DNA from: JBBRDU01 sp038230335
GTDB taxonomy: Bacteria; Verrucomicrobiota; Verrucomicrobiia; Chthoniobacterales; UBA10450
Direction of reading: 5' to 3'
Length of the DNA: 64,000 nt
Assembly (NCBI GenBank): GCA_038230335.1
Contig: JBBRNL010000004.1
Coordinates: forward strand, 186,001 to 250,000
The notes under the pieces: generated by a model
Told to the model about the DNA's origin: nothing
The model's database searches: none
What the model saw: only the letters and a program-made list of their open reading frames with translations
In this document: positions 27,696 to 36,859 of the stretch, piece by piece
How positions within the stretch are numbered: the stretch's first letter is position 1
How the letters are laid out: every line of letters begins with the position of its first letter
Translations under genes and position numbers: made by a program

Positions 27696-30455
27696 ATGAC
27701 TGGCTCAGAAATTCGGCAATCCTTTCTCGATTTCTTTCGCGAGAAGCAGCACACACTCGTTCCGTCGTCGTCCCTGTTGCCCGATTCGCCCAACCTGCTT
27801 TTCACCAACGCCGGCATGAACCAGTTCGTGCCCATCTTTCTCGGGCAACAGAAAGCGACGTGGGATCCGCCCCGCACCGCCGACACGCAAAAATGCATCC
27901 GCGCCGGCGGCAAGCACAACGATCTCGAAGACGTCGGGTTGGACACTTATCACCACACCTTCTTCGAGATGCTGGGGAACTGGAGCTTTGGCGATTACTT
28001 CAAGAAAGAAGCAATCGGATGGGCCTGGGAACTGGTCGTGGAGCGATGGGCGCTACCGCCGCAACGTCTTTATGCCACGGTTTATCGCCCCGGCCCTAAC
28101 GAGCCGAGTGAGTTCGATCAGGAGGCCTACGACCATTGGGCGCACTTGTTCCGCGAAGCGGACCTCGATCCCGCTGTGCACATCGTGGACGGCAACAAGA
28201 AGGATAATTTCTGGATGATGGGCGACACCGGTCCATGCGGTCCCTGTTCCGAGTTGCACGTCGATCTGACCCCTAACGGCGACACGCGCGGCCTACTCGT
28301 TAATCAGGACGATCCGCGCTGCATAGAAATTTGGAATCTTGTCTTCATCCAGTTCAACGCGAACCCCGATGGCTCATTCGTTCCCCTGCCCCAACGCCAT
28401 GTCGACACCGGCATGGGTTTCGAGCGCGCCACCGCCATCATCCAGGGCACGAAGAATTTCACTGATTTTTCCGGCATCATTTCCAATTACGAAACCGACA
28501 TCTTCCGCCCCATCTTTGACGAGCTGCAAAAACTCAGCGGGAAGAATTACACGAGCACCCTCCCAGGCGCAGGCGACTCGGCAATCCGCAATCCGCAATC
28601 CGCAATCGACATCGCCTTCCGCGTTCTGGCTGATCACATCCGCACGCTTTCTTTGGCCGTAGCGGATGGCATCATCCCGTCGAACGAAGGCCGCGGCTAT
28701 GTCCTGCGGCGCATTCTTCGACGCGCCGTCCGTTATGGGCGCACTCTCGGATTTCACGAGCCGTTTTTCTTCAAGCTCGTCGACATAGTCGCGCGAACGT
28801 TGGGCGACGTGTTTCCCGAACTTCGCGCACAAAAGACAAAAATTGAGGACACGATCAAACGGGAAGAAGAATCGTTTAACCGGACTCTGGATAAAGGCAT
28901 CGATCTCTTCGAGCGGGAGGCCCAATCCGCTCGCCAAATCTCCGGTGAATTTGCCTTTCGTTTGTATGATGAACAGGGCTTCCCTCTGGATCTCACAGGG
29001 CTAATGGCGCGAGAGCGCGGATTGATCGTGGACGTAGCCGGCTTCGAAAAGCGCATGGAGGAGCAACGCTCACGCGCGCGCGCCGCCCAGAAGAAATCTA
29101 CCATAGAGATTTCTCAGGAAGACGCGGGACCTTCCACGAATTTTCTCGGCTACGAGCACGACCATACGGGCGCCGACGTTCAGGCAGTGCTCGCGCTCAA
29201 TGAAAAAACCGGCGTGATCTTAAACAACTCTGTCTGTTACGCCGAGATGGGCGGGCAAGTCGGTGATACCGGCGAAATAACCCAAGGCGGACAAACGTGG
29301 AGAATTTCGAATACGCACAAGACGGGCGCGACGTGGATTCATTTAATCGATGACACCGCCCCGCCAAAAATCGGAGAGCACGTCACCATTCAGATCGATC
29401 AGGCCCGTCGTCGCGCGATCGAACGGCATCATACGGTCACGCATATCTTACATTGGGCCCTCCACGAAATCGTCTCGCGCGAGGCCACGCAAAAAGGAAG
29501 CTATGTCGGCCCGGACAAATTGACCTTCGATTTCAGCAGCGCCGCCCTCACGCCGGAGCAGAAACACGCCGTGGAAAAACTGGTGAACGACAAGATTCGC
29601 GAGAACTTACCGGTGTCGTGGTCCGAGATTCCTTATGTCGAGGCAAAGCAGCGGACGGATATTCAGCAGTTTTTTGGCGATAAATACGGCAACACTGTTC
29701 GGGTCGTACAAATCGGCGGCGCGCCTGCTTCCCTCACCGGTTACTCCATGGAGTTGTGCGGCGGCACCCATGTTCGCGCCACTGGCGAGATCGACTCGTT
29801 CCACATTGTCAGCGAATCGGCCATCGCCGCCGGCATCCGCCGCATCGAAGCATTGTCGGGCGACGCCGCCCATGATTGGTCCGAGCAGGAAGCCGCGCGC
29901 CAACAGGAAAAATTTAATTTGTTGGCGAAAAAGAAATCTGACCTGACCGCTCTTCCCGTTTTCTCCACCACGGGCAGCACTTCACAGTTGCTCGATCAGG
30001 TCGACGCACGTGCGGAACATCTGAAGAAGTTGGAAGCGGAAGTGCACGACTGGGAAAAGAAAAACGCCAAGACGGCGGAGGCCGGTTTGCAAAGCCGCGC
30101 CGCAGAAATCGCCACCGAGCTTGCCTTATCTCAAAGCAGTACGGGAGCCTGCGTGGCGGAAGTAACGGAAGGCGACGGCAAATTGCTGCAAGCCGTGGTC
30201 GACGCACTCAAGGCAAAGATCAACGGACCGATATTCCTGGCCAGTGCGGCCGAAGGAGTGGTCGCGTTAGTTGCGTCGGTTCCAAAGGAACTCACCTCGA
30301 AGATTCAGGCGGACAAATTGATTCAGCAGATCGCTCCGATCGTGGGAGGCAAAGGCGGGGGCCGCCCGGAAGGCGCGCGCGGAGCAGGCAAGGACGCATC
30401 CAAGATCAGGCAAGCCCTCGAGGAAGCGCGCAAGATAATTCAGTTAACTATCTGA
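27696..30455 (+). CDS. alaS: Alanine--tRNA ligase
   Basis: Class II alanyl-tRNA synthetase, 919 residues from the ATG at 27696, where the protein begins EIRQSFLDFFREKQHTLVPS as the family does. The aminoacylation core (NDLEDVGLDTYHHTFFEMLG), the editing domain with HHTVTHILHWAL and the CGGTH zinc motif, and the C-terminal DHHA1 domain (GGKGGGRPEGARGAG) are all present. A four-unit 7-bp tandem repeat at 28581 adds the AIRNPQSAI segment just before DIAFRVLADHIR. In-frame starts upstream (27654, 27681) would add non-conserved residues. Confidence 0.97.
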   Translation: MTGSEIRQSFLDFFREKQHTLVPSSSLLPDSPNLLFTNAGMNQFVPIFLGQQKATWDPPRTADTQKCIRAGGKHNDLEDVGLDTYHHTFFEMLGNWSFGDYFKKEAIGWAWELVVERWALPPQRLYATVYRPGPNEPSEFDQEAYDHWAHLFREADLDPAVHIVDGNKKDNFWMMGDTGPCGPCSELHVDLTPNGDTRGLLVNQDDPRCIEIWNLVFIQFNANPDGSFVPLPQRHVDTGMGFERATAIIQGTKNFTDFSGIISNYETDIFRPIFDELQKLSGKNYTSTLPGAGDSAIRNPQSAIDIAFRVLADHIRTLSLAVADGIIPSNEGRGYVLRRILRRAVRYGRTLGFHEPFFFKLVDIVARTLGDVFPELRAQKTKIEDTIKREEESFNRTLDKGIDLFEREAQSARQISGEFAFRLYDEQGFPLDLTGLMARERGLIVDVAGFEKRMEEQRSRARAAQKKSTIEISQEDAGPSTNFLGYEHDHTGADVQAVLALNEKTGVILNNSVCYAEMGGQVGDTGEITQGGQTWRISNTHKTGATWIHLIDDTAPPKIGEHVTIQIDQARRRAIERHHTVTHILHWALHEIVSREATQKGSYVGPDKLTFDFSSAALTPEQKHAVEKLVNDKIRENLPVSWSEIPYVEAKQRTDIQQFFGDKYGNTVRVVQIGGAPASLTGYSMELCGGTHVRATGEIDSFHIVSESAIAAGIRRIEALSGDAAHDWSEQEAARQQEKFNLLAKKKSDLTALPVFSTTGSTSQLLDQVDARAEHLKKLEAEVHDWEKKNAKTAEAGLQSRAAEIATELALSQSSTGACVAEVTEGDGKLLQAVVDALKAKINGPIFLASAAEGVVALVASVPKELTSKIQADKLIQQIAPIVGGKGGGRPEGARGAGKDASKIRQALEEARKIIQLTI
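28581..28608 (+). repeat. 7-bp tandem repeat in alaS
   Basis: Four units of GCAATCC, the last being GCAATCG, lie head to tail in the coding sequence. They encode AIRNPQSAI. Twenty-eight bases is not a multiple of three, so gain or loss of one unit would shift the alaS frame. Confidence 0.8.
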
Positions 30456-30597
30456 ATTTTCGATGGGCACATTTAGCACACGGTAGTTTTGCCGTGGCTG
30501 TGTCGCGGACCAAGAGCGATCGTCTTGCCACGGATGTGCGACAACGATTCGGCTTCAGGAAAAGAAAATCTCGCGTCTTCGTTACACGAACAGCGGA

Positions 30598-31647
30598 TTA
30601 CGGTAGAGCGATGGTGATGAACGTGGTCGTTCCCAGGGCCAGCAGAATCACGATGGAATAGGCCACCGCGCCGAGGAAGAACTTGAATACTGTCATGATC
30701 CATCCCTGCCGATAAACCCTTCGAATCGAGAGAAACACCTGTACCACCGCCGTCGCGATAAGGAGAAAGAGGGCAAAAGGCGTCACCCGCGGCGCGACTT
30801 GATTCAGCCCGATTTCGACTCCCGTAATCGCGAGAGCGGTCAGATAGGCAAAGCTGTGAATGTGCAGAGAGTAAATGAGGTGATCGATGTATAAAGTGCG
30901 TCGAAAGAAATATAAAATTTTGAGGACAAAAGCGAAAAGAGGAACACACGCGAGCATCATGTAGGGCAGATTTTCCATGAGGGAGCGCAGGAAGAATTTC
31001 CCCTTGCTCCCATTCTTCCCGATCTTCTCTTCGATCCGCTGCTGCAACCATGCTTCGAAGGTGGTGGGTGTCCGGTTCTGGTCCAATCCGAACATCACAC
31101 GCGGCTCGTTCCCCTCGTCGTCATTGTCTCCTGGCCGGTCGATGGGAGGCGTTGCGCCCGGCGCGGGCTCGTGCGCTTCCCCAGGTACCATTTCATCGGG
31201 CGAATCAAAGCGGATCGGCTGCGTGTCTTTCTCGGCCCGGCGCTCGCCCCAATTGGCCACCAGGAAGAAGAAGACACTGGCCAACAGATAGAGACGGAGG
31301 GGATTGAGGTAGCGAACACGGTGACCGGCCAGGAATTCGTTAGTCAATTTCCACGGCCGGGTCAGGAGGTAGGCGAGCGTGGCCAGAAATTTGGAGTCCC
31401 AGTTGAGAAAAGAATCCAGGACATCGACGATGACATGTCGGAAGGAACGGCGGTAATCGATCGCAGGTTGCCCGCATTGCCCGCAGAAATGACCGGTCAG
31501 TGAGGCACTGCAATTTTCACAATGTGTCAGCGGCGGCCGCCCGGATTTTTTCTTGCGCCGAAACAAACCCACGCGACCGCCCGGCGGTTGCTCGCCTGCG
31601 GAAATGGCGGTGTCGCCTAAAAGGATTTTCGCCGCCTCGTCCGCCAT
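30598..31647 (-). CDS. DUF3667 family membrane protein
   Basis: A 349-residue membrane protein. It has a cytoplasmic zinc ribbon (CENCSASLTGHFCGQCGQ, four Cys in two CxxC pairs), followed by the DUF3667 region (FLATLAYLLTRPWKLTNEFL) and about five membrane helices. A charged loop lies between the first and second helices. The function of this family is not known. The start at 31647 (MADEAAKILL) avoids an Arg/Trp-rich extension that looks non-coding. The small membrane protein gene at 31710-31931 lies 62 nt upstream on the same strand. Confidence 0.78.
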   Translation of the reverse strand: MADEAAKILLGDTAISAGEQPPGGRVGLFRRKKKSGRPPLTHCENCSASLTGHFCGQCGQPAIDYRRSFRHVIVDVLDSFLNWDSKFLATLAYLLTRPWKLTNEFLAGHRVRYLNPLRLYLLASVFFFLVANWGERRAEKDTQPIRFDSPDEMVPGEAHEPAPGATPPIDRPGDNDDEGNEPRVMFGLDQNRTPTTFEAWLQQRIEEKIGKNGSKGKFFLRSLMENLPYMMLACVPLFAFVLKILYFFRRTLYIDHLIYSLHIHSFAYLTALAITGVEIGLNQVAPRVTPFALFLLIATAVVQVFLSIRRVYRQGWIMTVFKFFLGAVAYSIVILLALGTTTFITIALP

Positions 31648-31709
31648 GGAAAGCGAGACTACGAAAGCGGCGCGCCAACGTCCACTCCGGAGGCGCTGTC
31701 CTCCGATGA

Positions 31710-31931
31710 CTAATCCCGAAGGAAGAACAGAGCACCGGTGCCCAACGCTCCGAGGCCATACATGCTTAAGGTGTCGGCGATGAAGTAGGGCATCACCATC
31801 AGGCCGAGGCCGCAAAACATTGGTTTCCAGAGGCTCTGCCTCTTTCCATAAATGAAGGCGACAAATCCGATCGATCCGAAAAGCAGATTGCCAATTAGAT
31901 TGGGACCGCTCAGTTCGCTCAGGTCAGGCAC
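31710..31931 (-). CDS. Small membrane protein of unknown function
   Basis: A 73-residue protein with two hydrophobic segments (LIGNLLFGSIGFVAFIYG and FCGLGLMVMPYFIADTL) and a short third one near the C-terminus. GTG at 31931 is taken as start because upstream in-frame sequence looks unlike protein. No family recognised. Likely in one transcript with the DUF3667 gene. Confidence 0.55.
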   Translation of the reverse strand: MPDLSELSGPNLIGNLLFGSIGFVAFIYGKRQSLWKPMFCGLGLMVMPYFIADTLSMYGLGALGTGALFFLRD

Positions 31932-32118
31932 ACTCTTGGAAGCAGCTAAATGCGCGCCAACCGCGGAGAATCGAGGCGGGCAGGTCGCGCGATCCCTGGC
32001 CGGGCCGACCCCACGTCTTTCCGGCAAAAACAAGGATTGACCATTTCCCCGCCGGAATGCCACCATCCGCGGCGTCCGCTTACGCTCGTTGCTCCGACTT
32101 GCTTAACGGATAAATATC

Positions 32119-33720
32119 GTGTCTTCACCATTGCTCAGAACGAAGAGCCCCGAACTCCTCATGAAAGAGGCGGAAGCGCCCGATCGGAAAATGAAGCGAT
32201 CGCTCACCGCGTTCGATGTGACCTGTCTCGGCATCGGTGCGATTATAGGCGCTGGAATTTTTGCTTTAACGGGCACGGCGGCGGCCGGCGAACGAGCGGC
32301 CGCGGATCTCCTGCATACCCCGGTCCTCAACTTCATCCAGGCGTGGACCACGCACATGCCGCTGGAGATGGGACGGGCCGGAGCGGGACCGGCCGTCGTC
32401 ATTTCTTTTGTGGTGGCCGCGCTCGTGTGCGGCTTCGCCGCGCTCTGTTATGCGGAGCTTGCTGCGATGATTCCGGTTTCCGGCTCGGCCTACACTTACT
32501 CTTACGCAACTCTGGGAGAGCTGATTGCCTGGATCATCGGTTGGGATTTGATCCTCGAGTACGCGGTGGGGAATATGGCCGTCGCGGTCGGATGGTCGGG
32601 TTATTTCACCAAACTATGCGGCAGTCTCTTTGGTCTGAGATTTCCCCTTTGGGCGACCAGTGATTACAAAAGCGCGGCCGATATTATCGCGCATGGCGGT
32701 GAGTCCTTGCAGAACTATTCCTCCACGGCATTGCCGGTCATTGCCGGCCATCCCATCGCTCTAAATCTCCCCGCCTTTGTCATCGTCGCTCTTGTGACCG
32801 TCCTGCTGATTTACGGAATTAGGGAAAGCGCGCGAACGAACTCGATGATCGTGATCCTCAAAGTCGCGGTCGTGATCTTTTTCATCTCCTTCGGTTCGTT
32901 CCTGGTTCATCCAATCAACTGGCATCCATTCATGCCAACCGGATTTGGCGGCGTCCTGACCGGCGCGGCCATCGTCTTTTTTGCGTTCATTGGATTTGAT
33001 GCGGTTTCCACAACCGCCGAGGAAACGAAAAACCCGCAGCGCGATATGCCGATTGGCATGATTGCGAGCCTGATCATTTGCACGATTTTGTACATCCTGA
33101 TGTCCGGCGTTCTGACGGGCATCAAGAAATATACAGTTTACCTGGGTGATTCCGCCGCGGTCGCGACCGCTTTCGAAGGGCGCCCGTGGGCGCAGGCTTT
33201 GGTCAGCGCCGGCGCGCTTGCCGGGCTCACGTCCGTTCTATTGGTATTTCAAATGGGCCAACCGCGCATTTTCATGGCTATGGCGCGGGATGGTCTTCTG
33301 CCGCAATATTTCGCGCGCATTCACCCGAGATTCCGCACTCCCCATGTGACCACAATTTGGACGGGGATCTTCGTCGGTGGCATTGCCATGGTCACGGACA
33401 TCGGAGAACTCTCCGACCTGACGAATATTGGAACGCTCTTCGCCTTCATCCTGGTATGCATCGGTGTGATCGTCCTGAGGCGAACGTCGCCCGAACGCCA
33501 TCGCCCTTTCCGGGTACCATTGGTGCCCTGGTTTCCGATCGCCGGCGTTATTCTTTGCCTCACGCTCATGTTGAGCCTTCCTGTCATTACGTGGCGACGG
33601 TTTTTCGTCTGGCTTGCTCTCGGCCTTGTCATCTACTTCTTCTACGGTGTCCGCCACAGCAACCTGGCGGCCGGGAAAGATGCCGGCAAAACCGAGAATA
33701 CTTCTCCGCCGATCGAGTAG
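32119..33720 (+). CDS. APC superfamily amino acid permease (CAT-like)
   Basis: Inner-membrane amino acid transporter of 533 residues with about 12-14 helices. The start of helix 1 (CLGIGAIIGAGIFALTGTAA) is the conserved G-x-G-x-x-x-G-x-G-I motif that binds the substrate backbone, and FFAFIGFDAVSTTAEETKNP is diagnostic of the cationic amino acid transporter branch. The start is GTG 32119; ATG 32161 is an alternative. Substrate is probably an amino acid, not further resolved. Confidence 0.92.
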   Translation: MSSPLLRTKSPELLMKEAEAPDRKMKRSLTAFDVTCLGIGAIIGAGIFALTGTAAAGERAAADLLHTPVLNFIQAWTTHMPLEMGRAGAGPAVVISFVVAALVCGFAALCYAELAAMIPVSGSAYTYSYATLGELIAWIIGWDLILEYAVGNMAVAVGWSGYFTKLCGSLFGLRFPLWATSDYKSAADIIAHGGESLQNYSSTALPVIAGHPIALNLPAFVIVALVTVLLIYGIRESARTNSMIVILKVAVVIFFISFGSFLVHPINWHPFMPTGFGGVLTGAAIVFFAFIGFDAVSTTAEETKNPQRDMPIGMIASLIICTILYILMSGVLTGIKKYTVYLGDSAAVATAFEGRPWAQALVSAGALAGLTSVLLVFQMGQPRIFMAMARDGLLPQYFARIHPRFRTPHVTTIWTGIFVGGIAMVTDIGELSDLTNIGTLFAFILVCIGVIVLRRTSPERHRPFRVPLVPWFPIAGVILCLTLMLSLPVITWRRFFVWLALGLVIYFFYGVRHSNLAAGKDAGKTENTSPPIE

Positions 33721-33758
33721 CCGCTCCCGTCAGCCAGCTCCGACGGCGCGGTCAAGCG

Positions 33759-35417
33759 TCATTCGCCCTTGTCGTAGAAGAGGATGTTGATCAACAAAAC
33801 GATCCCGCAGCCGGCCGCGGCCAGGAAGAAGATGATAGCAATGCCGGGATAGCCCCAGATTCGAAACGTCGTATCCACTCGCATGATCAAGGCCGCCCCG
33901 ATGATGAGCGCGGCCACGATCAATCCAACCGTGATGCGATTCGCCACTTTCTGAAATCCGATCATCAGCTTTTGCTCGTCGATCGCGTCGACCGAAATTT
34001 TCAATTCATTGTTGGCCAGCGCGTCGAGAAACTTATTCACCCGCGCGGGCAGTCGTTGCAGCAGGTCTTTGACTTCGAGCATGCCGCTGAACAGATTGCC
34101 GGGAGACAAACTCTTGACCAGGCGGCGTTGCATGATCTCCGCAGCATTCCGCCGGATCGACGCGTTCGGGTCGAACTCCGGCTCGAGAGCACGGCCCACC
34201 TGATCCAGGTTTAACAGGGTCTTCCCCAGCATGGTCAGCTCGGCCGGGACGCGAATTCCGTTTTCCCCTGCCGCCTGTGTGACTTCCAGCACAATCCGCC
34301 CCACCTGCATCTGCCCAATCGTGGCGGATTGCTGGATGGCCACAATTTCGGAGATGCGCCGGATGAAAGCCTTCTCGTCGAAATCTTCCTTCTTTTCCCC
34401 GATCTTGATGGCGATTTGGGCCGCTTCCTCCCCGTGCCCTTCTGCGATCGCAAGGAGAAGTTGCATGAGGTCTTCCTGCAGGCGCGGCATGAGCCGGCCG
34501 ACCATGCCGAGGTCGAGGAGCGCCACGCGGTAATCGTCGGTCAGGAAAACATTCCCGGGATGCGGATCGGCGTGAAAAAAGCCGTGCACCAGAATTTGCT
34601 CGAGATAGGCGCGGAAAAGATCCTCCGCCAGTGCGGCTCCGTCGAACTCCATGCGGGCCACCGGACTGACCTCCGTGATCTTAACCCCTGGCACGTACTC
34701 CATGGTGAGCACGCGCGACGTGCAATAATCGGTGATCGGCGCCGGCACGATGATCCGTTCAAAGTTTTTCAATTGCTCTTTGAACGTGCTGAGGTTGTGC
34801 GCTTCCTGGCGGTAATCGAGCTCGCGTAGCAGACTCTTGCGAAACTGATCCAGCATGGAGCGGAACTCGTAGCGTTTGCCTACCGCGGTGTGTTCGTCCA
34901 TGAAAATGGCGATCTCTTCGAGCGCCTCCAGATCGTCCACCATCGCCTCGCGAATGGCCGGCCGTTGCACCTTCACCGCCACCGCGCGACCATCGCGCAG
35001 ATGGGCCAGATGCACCTGTCCAAGGGAGGCGGATGCAATCGGAACCATCTCAAAATCAGAAAAGGCCTTCGACATGCGGACACCCAGTTCGGCCGAAACG
35101 ATTTTCTCGACTTCATCGAAACCGAACGGCCCCACCTTGTCCTGCAACCGGGCGAGCGCTTCCAGATAAGCGCGCGGCATCAGTTCGACACGCGTCGAAA
35201 GAAGTTGCCCTAGCTTGACGAAGGTCGGTCCAAGCTTCTCCAGATCGGCGGCCAGCTCATCCGCCTTGGCCGCTTCTTTCGGAGTGACCCGCTCCTCCGC
35301 CTGGAGGGTCTCCTCCAATCCGCTGCTCTTGACCAGGTCGGATCGCCCGTATTTCATCAACAACCATGCGATCTGGCGGTACCGATTGAGATGCTGTGGT
35401 TTAAGGGAGATTGCCAT
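33759..35417 (-). CDS. ABC1/UbiB (AarF) family protein kinase-like protein
   Basis: A 552-residue atypical kinase-like protein linked in other bacteria to ubiquinone biosynthesis or lipid homeostasis. The KxGQ motif (PTFVKLGQLLSTR), the Ala-rich loop (IASASLGQVHLA), the VAVKVQRP lysine, and the catalytic HADPHPGN and LLDLGMVG segments are all visible. Two C-terminal membrane helices (VGLIVAALIIGAALIM and a second) anchor it. It is convergent with the permease gene. Confidence 0.93.
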   Translation of the reverse strand: MAISLKPQHLNRYRQIAWLLMKYGRSDLVKSSGLEETLQAEERVTPKEAAKADELAADLEKLGPTFVKLGQLLSTRVELMPRAYLEALARLQDKVGPFGFDEVEKIVSAELGVRMSKAFSDFEMVPIASASLGQVHLAHLRDGRAVAVKVQRPAIREAMVDDLEALEEIAIFMDEHTAVGKRYEFRSMLDQFRKSLLRELDYRQEAHNLSTFKEQLKNFERIIVPAPITDYCTSRVLTMEYVPGVKITEVSPVARMEFDGAALAEDLFRAYLEQILVHGFFHADPHPGNVFLTDDYRVALLDLGMVGRLMPRLQEDLMQLLLAIAEGHGEEAAQIAIKIGEKKEDFDEKAFIRRISEIVAIQQSATIGQMQVGRIVLEVTQAAGENGIRVPAELTMLGKTLLNLDQVGRALEPEFDPNASIRRNAAEIMQRRLVKSLSPGNLFSGMLEVKDLLQRLPARVNKFLDALANNELKISVDAIDEQKLMIGFQKVANRITVGLIVAALIIGAALIMRVDTTFRIWGYPGIAIIFFLAAAGCGIVLLINILFYDKGE

Positions 35418-35525
35418 AATTATTGGGACCGCGAGAAAGGTCTCTTCGCCTCACCCATTGAAACGTAACTGGCCTGCGGCGTGGCCTTTTCGTCGCCCGC
35501 AAAAATTAAAATTGCGGAGCGCAAT

Positions 35526-35553
35526 GGCAGGGATGCCACGCTGCGGCATGGCC
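35526..35553 (+). repeat. GGCAGGGATGCC-type palindromic repeat
   Basis: GGCAGGGATGCC-ACGCTGC-GGCAT contains an ATGCC/GGCAT inverted repeat and shares its first 12 bases with the minus strand of 20293-20313. It lies between the DUF5069 and UbiB-family genes. Confidence 0.5.
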
Positions 35554-35566
35554 CCGCCAGAAGAGA

Positions 35567-36016
35567 TTATACGTTCGCGCCGCTTGCCTTGTCGTCGACC
35601 TCCAGCCAGTCGAACAAGGTGGTCTTCGCTGGATCGAGTCCCAACGGTTTGGTTTGCTCGACAAACCAATCGCGCCGTTCCGGATTGTTATACGGGTCGG
35701 TTGCTTCCGTTTCGTCGCTCCAGCGCTTCACCTCCTCGGCCGTCTTGGGCTGACCGCTTTGATCAAGCCATTCCGCCATCTGCTGGTCGCTCGCGCCGTT
35801 CTCAATCTGCGCCTTAAAATCAGGGCCATTCACTCCTTTGAACCCGAAAAGCATGTTATCGAGCGGACAATCGAAATGATATTCTCCAATGTCCCCCGCC
35901 ACCAGAGCGCGGCATTTGTCGATGGTGCGTCCAAGGATGACGTAGCCCCCAATGCGGATGCGCGGACTACGAGGAGCTTCCTTCGTTAAATCTTTCCCCG
36001 TCACGATCTTATTCAT
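35567..36016 (-). CDS. DUF5069 domain protein
   Basis: A 149-residue soluble protein without signal peptide. The opening TKEAPRSPRIRIGGYVILGR and the segment GEYHFDCPLDNMLFGFKG match the DUF5069 family, which is common in Verrucomicrobiota. The C-terminal half is acidic and carries several Trp (EWLDQSG, RDWFVEQ, LFDWLEV). Function unknown. Confidence 0.82.
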   Translation of the reverse strand: MNKIVTGKDLTKEAPRSPRIRIGGYVILGRTIDKCRALVAGDIGEYHFDCPLDNMLFGFKGVNGPDFKAQIENGASDQQMAEWLDQSGQPKTAEEVKRWSDETEATDPYNNPERRDWFVEQTKPLGLDPAKTTLFDWLEVDDKASGANV

Positions 36017-36113
36017 GTTTTAACGCTAACGCGAAAGGTGGCCGCCGCAACTTGCCTTCAGGACTCGCAGGCGGGGGGACGCAATTTCATCCTCAGCCGC
36101 GAATCATTTACGT

Positions 36114-36572
36114 ATGTCACAACAAAAAGAAATCATCTCCACCATTAACAGTCTGATCGAAACGCTCAAAGACGGCCAGGAAGGCTTTAAGCAAGCTTCC
36201 GAAGCGGTCAAAGATTCGAATCTGAAATCGCTTTTCAGTGAATTTTCATTGCAGCGCTCGAAATTCGCCGGCGAGCTGCAGGCTCAGGCCGTCCAAATGG
36301 GCGAGTCCGACCCGGAGGACAGCAGCAGCACAGCCGGTGCAATGCATCGGGCCTGGATCAACTTGAAATCCGCCGTTACCAGCGGCGACGACCACGCGGT
36401 GCTCGCAGAATGCGAGCGCGGCGAAGATTCGGCCATCAAGCAATACAAAGAGGCCATGGAAGGTGATGACCTTTCCGCTCCCGTCCGCGAAATCGTAGCC
36501 CGTCAATATACGGACGTGAAAAGCGCCCACGACCGCATTAAACAACTACGGGATGTGTCCAAGGTGAGCTGA
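36114..36572 (+). CDS. Ferritin-like four-helix-bundle protein (PA2169/DUF2383 family)
   Basis: A 152-residue, mostly helical protein. The N-terminus (INSLIETLKDGQEGFKQASE) and the Glu-rich last helices (ECERGEDSAIKQYKEAMEG) fit the PA2169/DUF2383 family, four-helix bundles induced by stress in several bacteria. No proven reaction. A rho-independent terminator follows 28 nt after the stop. Confidence 0.85.
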   Translation: MSQQKEIISTINSLIETLKDGQEGFKQASEAVKDSNLKSLFSEFSLQRSKFAGELQAQAVQMGESDPEDSSSTAGAMHRAWINLKSAVTSGDDHAVLAECERGEDSAIKQYKEAMEGDDLSAPVREIVARQYTDVKSAHDRIKQLRDVSKVS

Positions 36573-36599
36573 TTCGGAAATCATTATCAGAAAGTGGAA

Positions 36600-36630
36600 G
36601 GGCGCCGAGCGGTCGGCGCCCTTTCTTTTT
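36600..36630 (+). terminator. Rho-independent terminator after the DUF2383 gene
   Basis: GGGCGCCGA-GCGG-TCGGCGCCC is a perfect 9-bp stem with a 4-nt loop, followed by TTTCTTTTT. The remaining gap up to 36859 holds no gene that I can support. Confidence 0.92.
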
Positions 36631-36859
36631 GCTTTCGTCCATCTGTGTTTCATCCGTTTTCGTCTGTTGCAAAATCTCCCCTCGACTCTTCGCCGGCTTT
36701 CCAAGGATCACTCCAGCCAAGTTGCGTGACGTCATTTGAATGGGAGAGATCCTTCGCCGTCTTCGCTGGCTCAGGATGACATGTGACTGAGAGCGCTCTT
36801 CGTTGGCGGCGTCATCCAAATGCATGCGTCGATGAGAGATCGCCATTACAATCTAGAAC

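Noticed and set aside
30473..30597. A terminator after alaS (CACGG/CCGTG pair)
   Set aside because: The stem is short, the loop is long and no T run follows.
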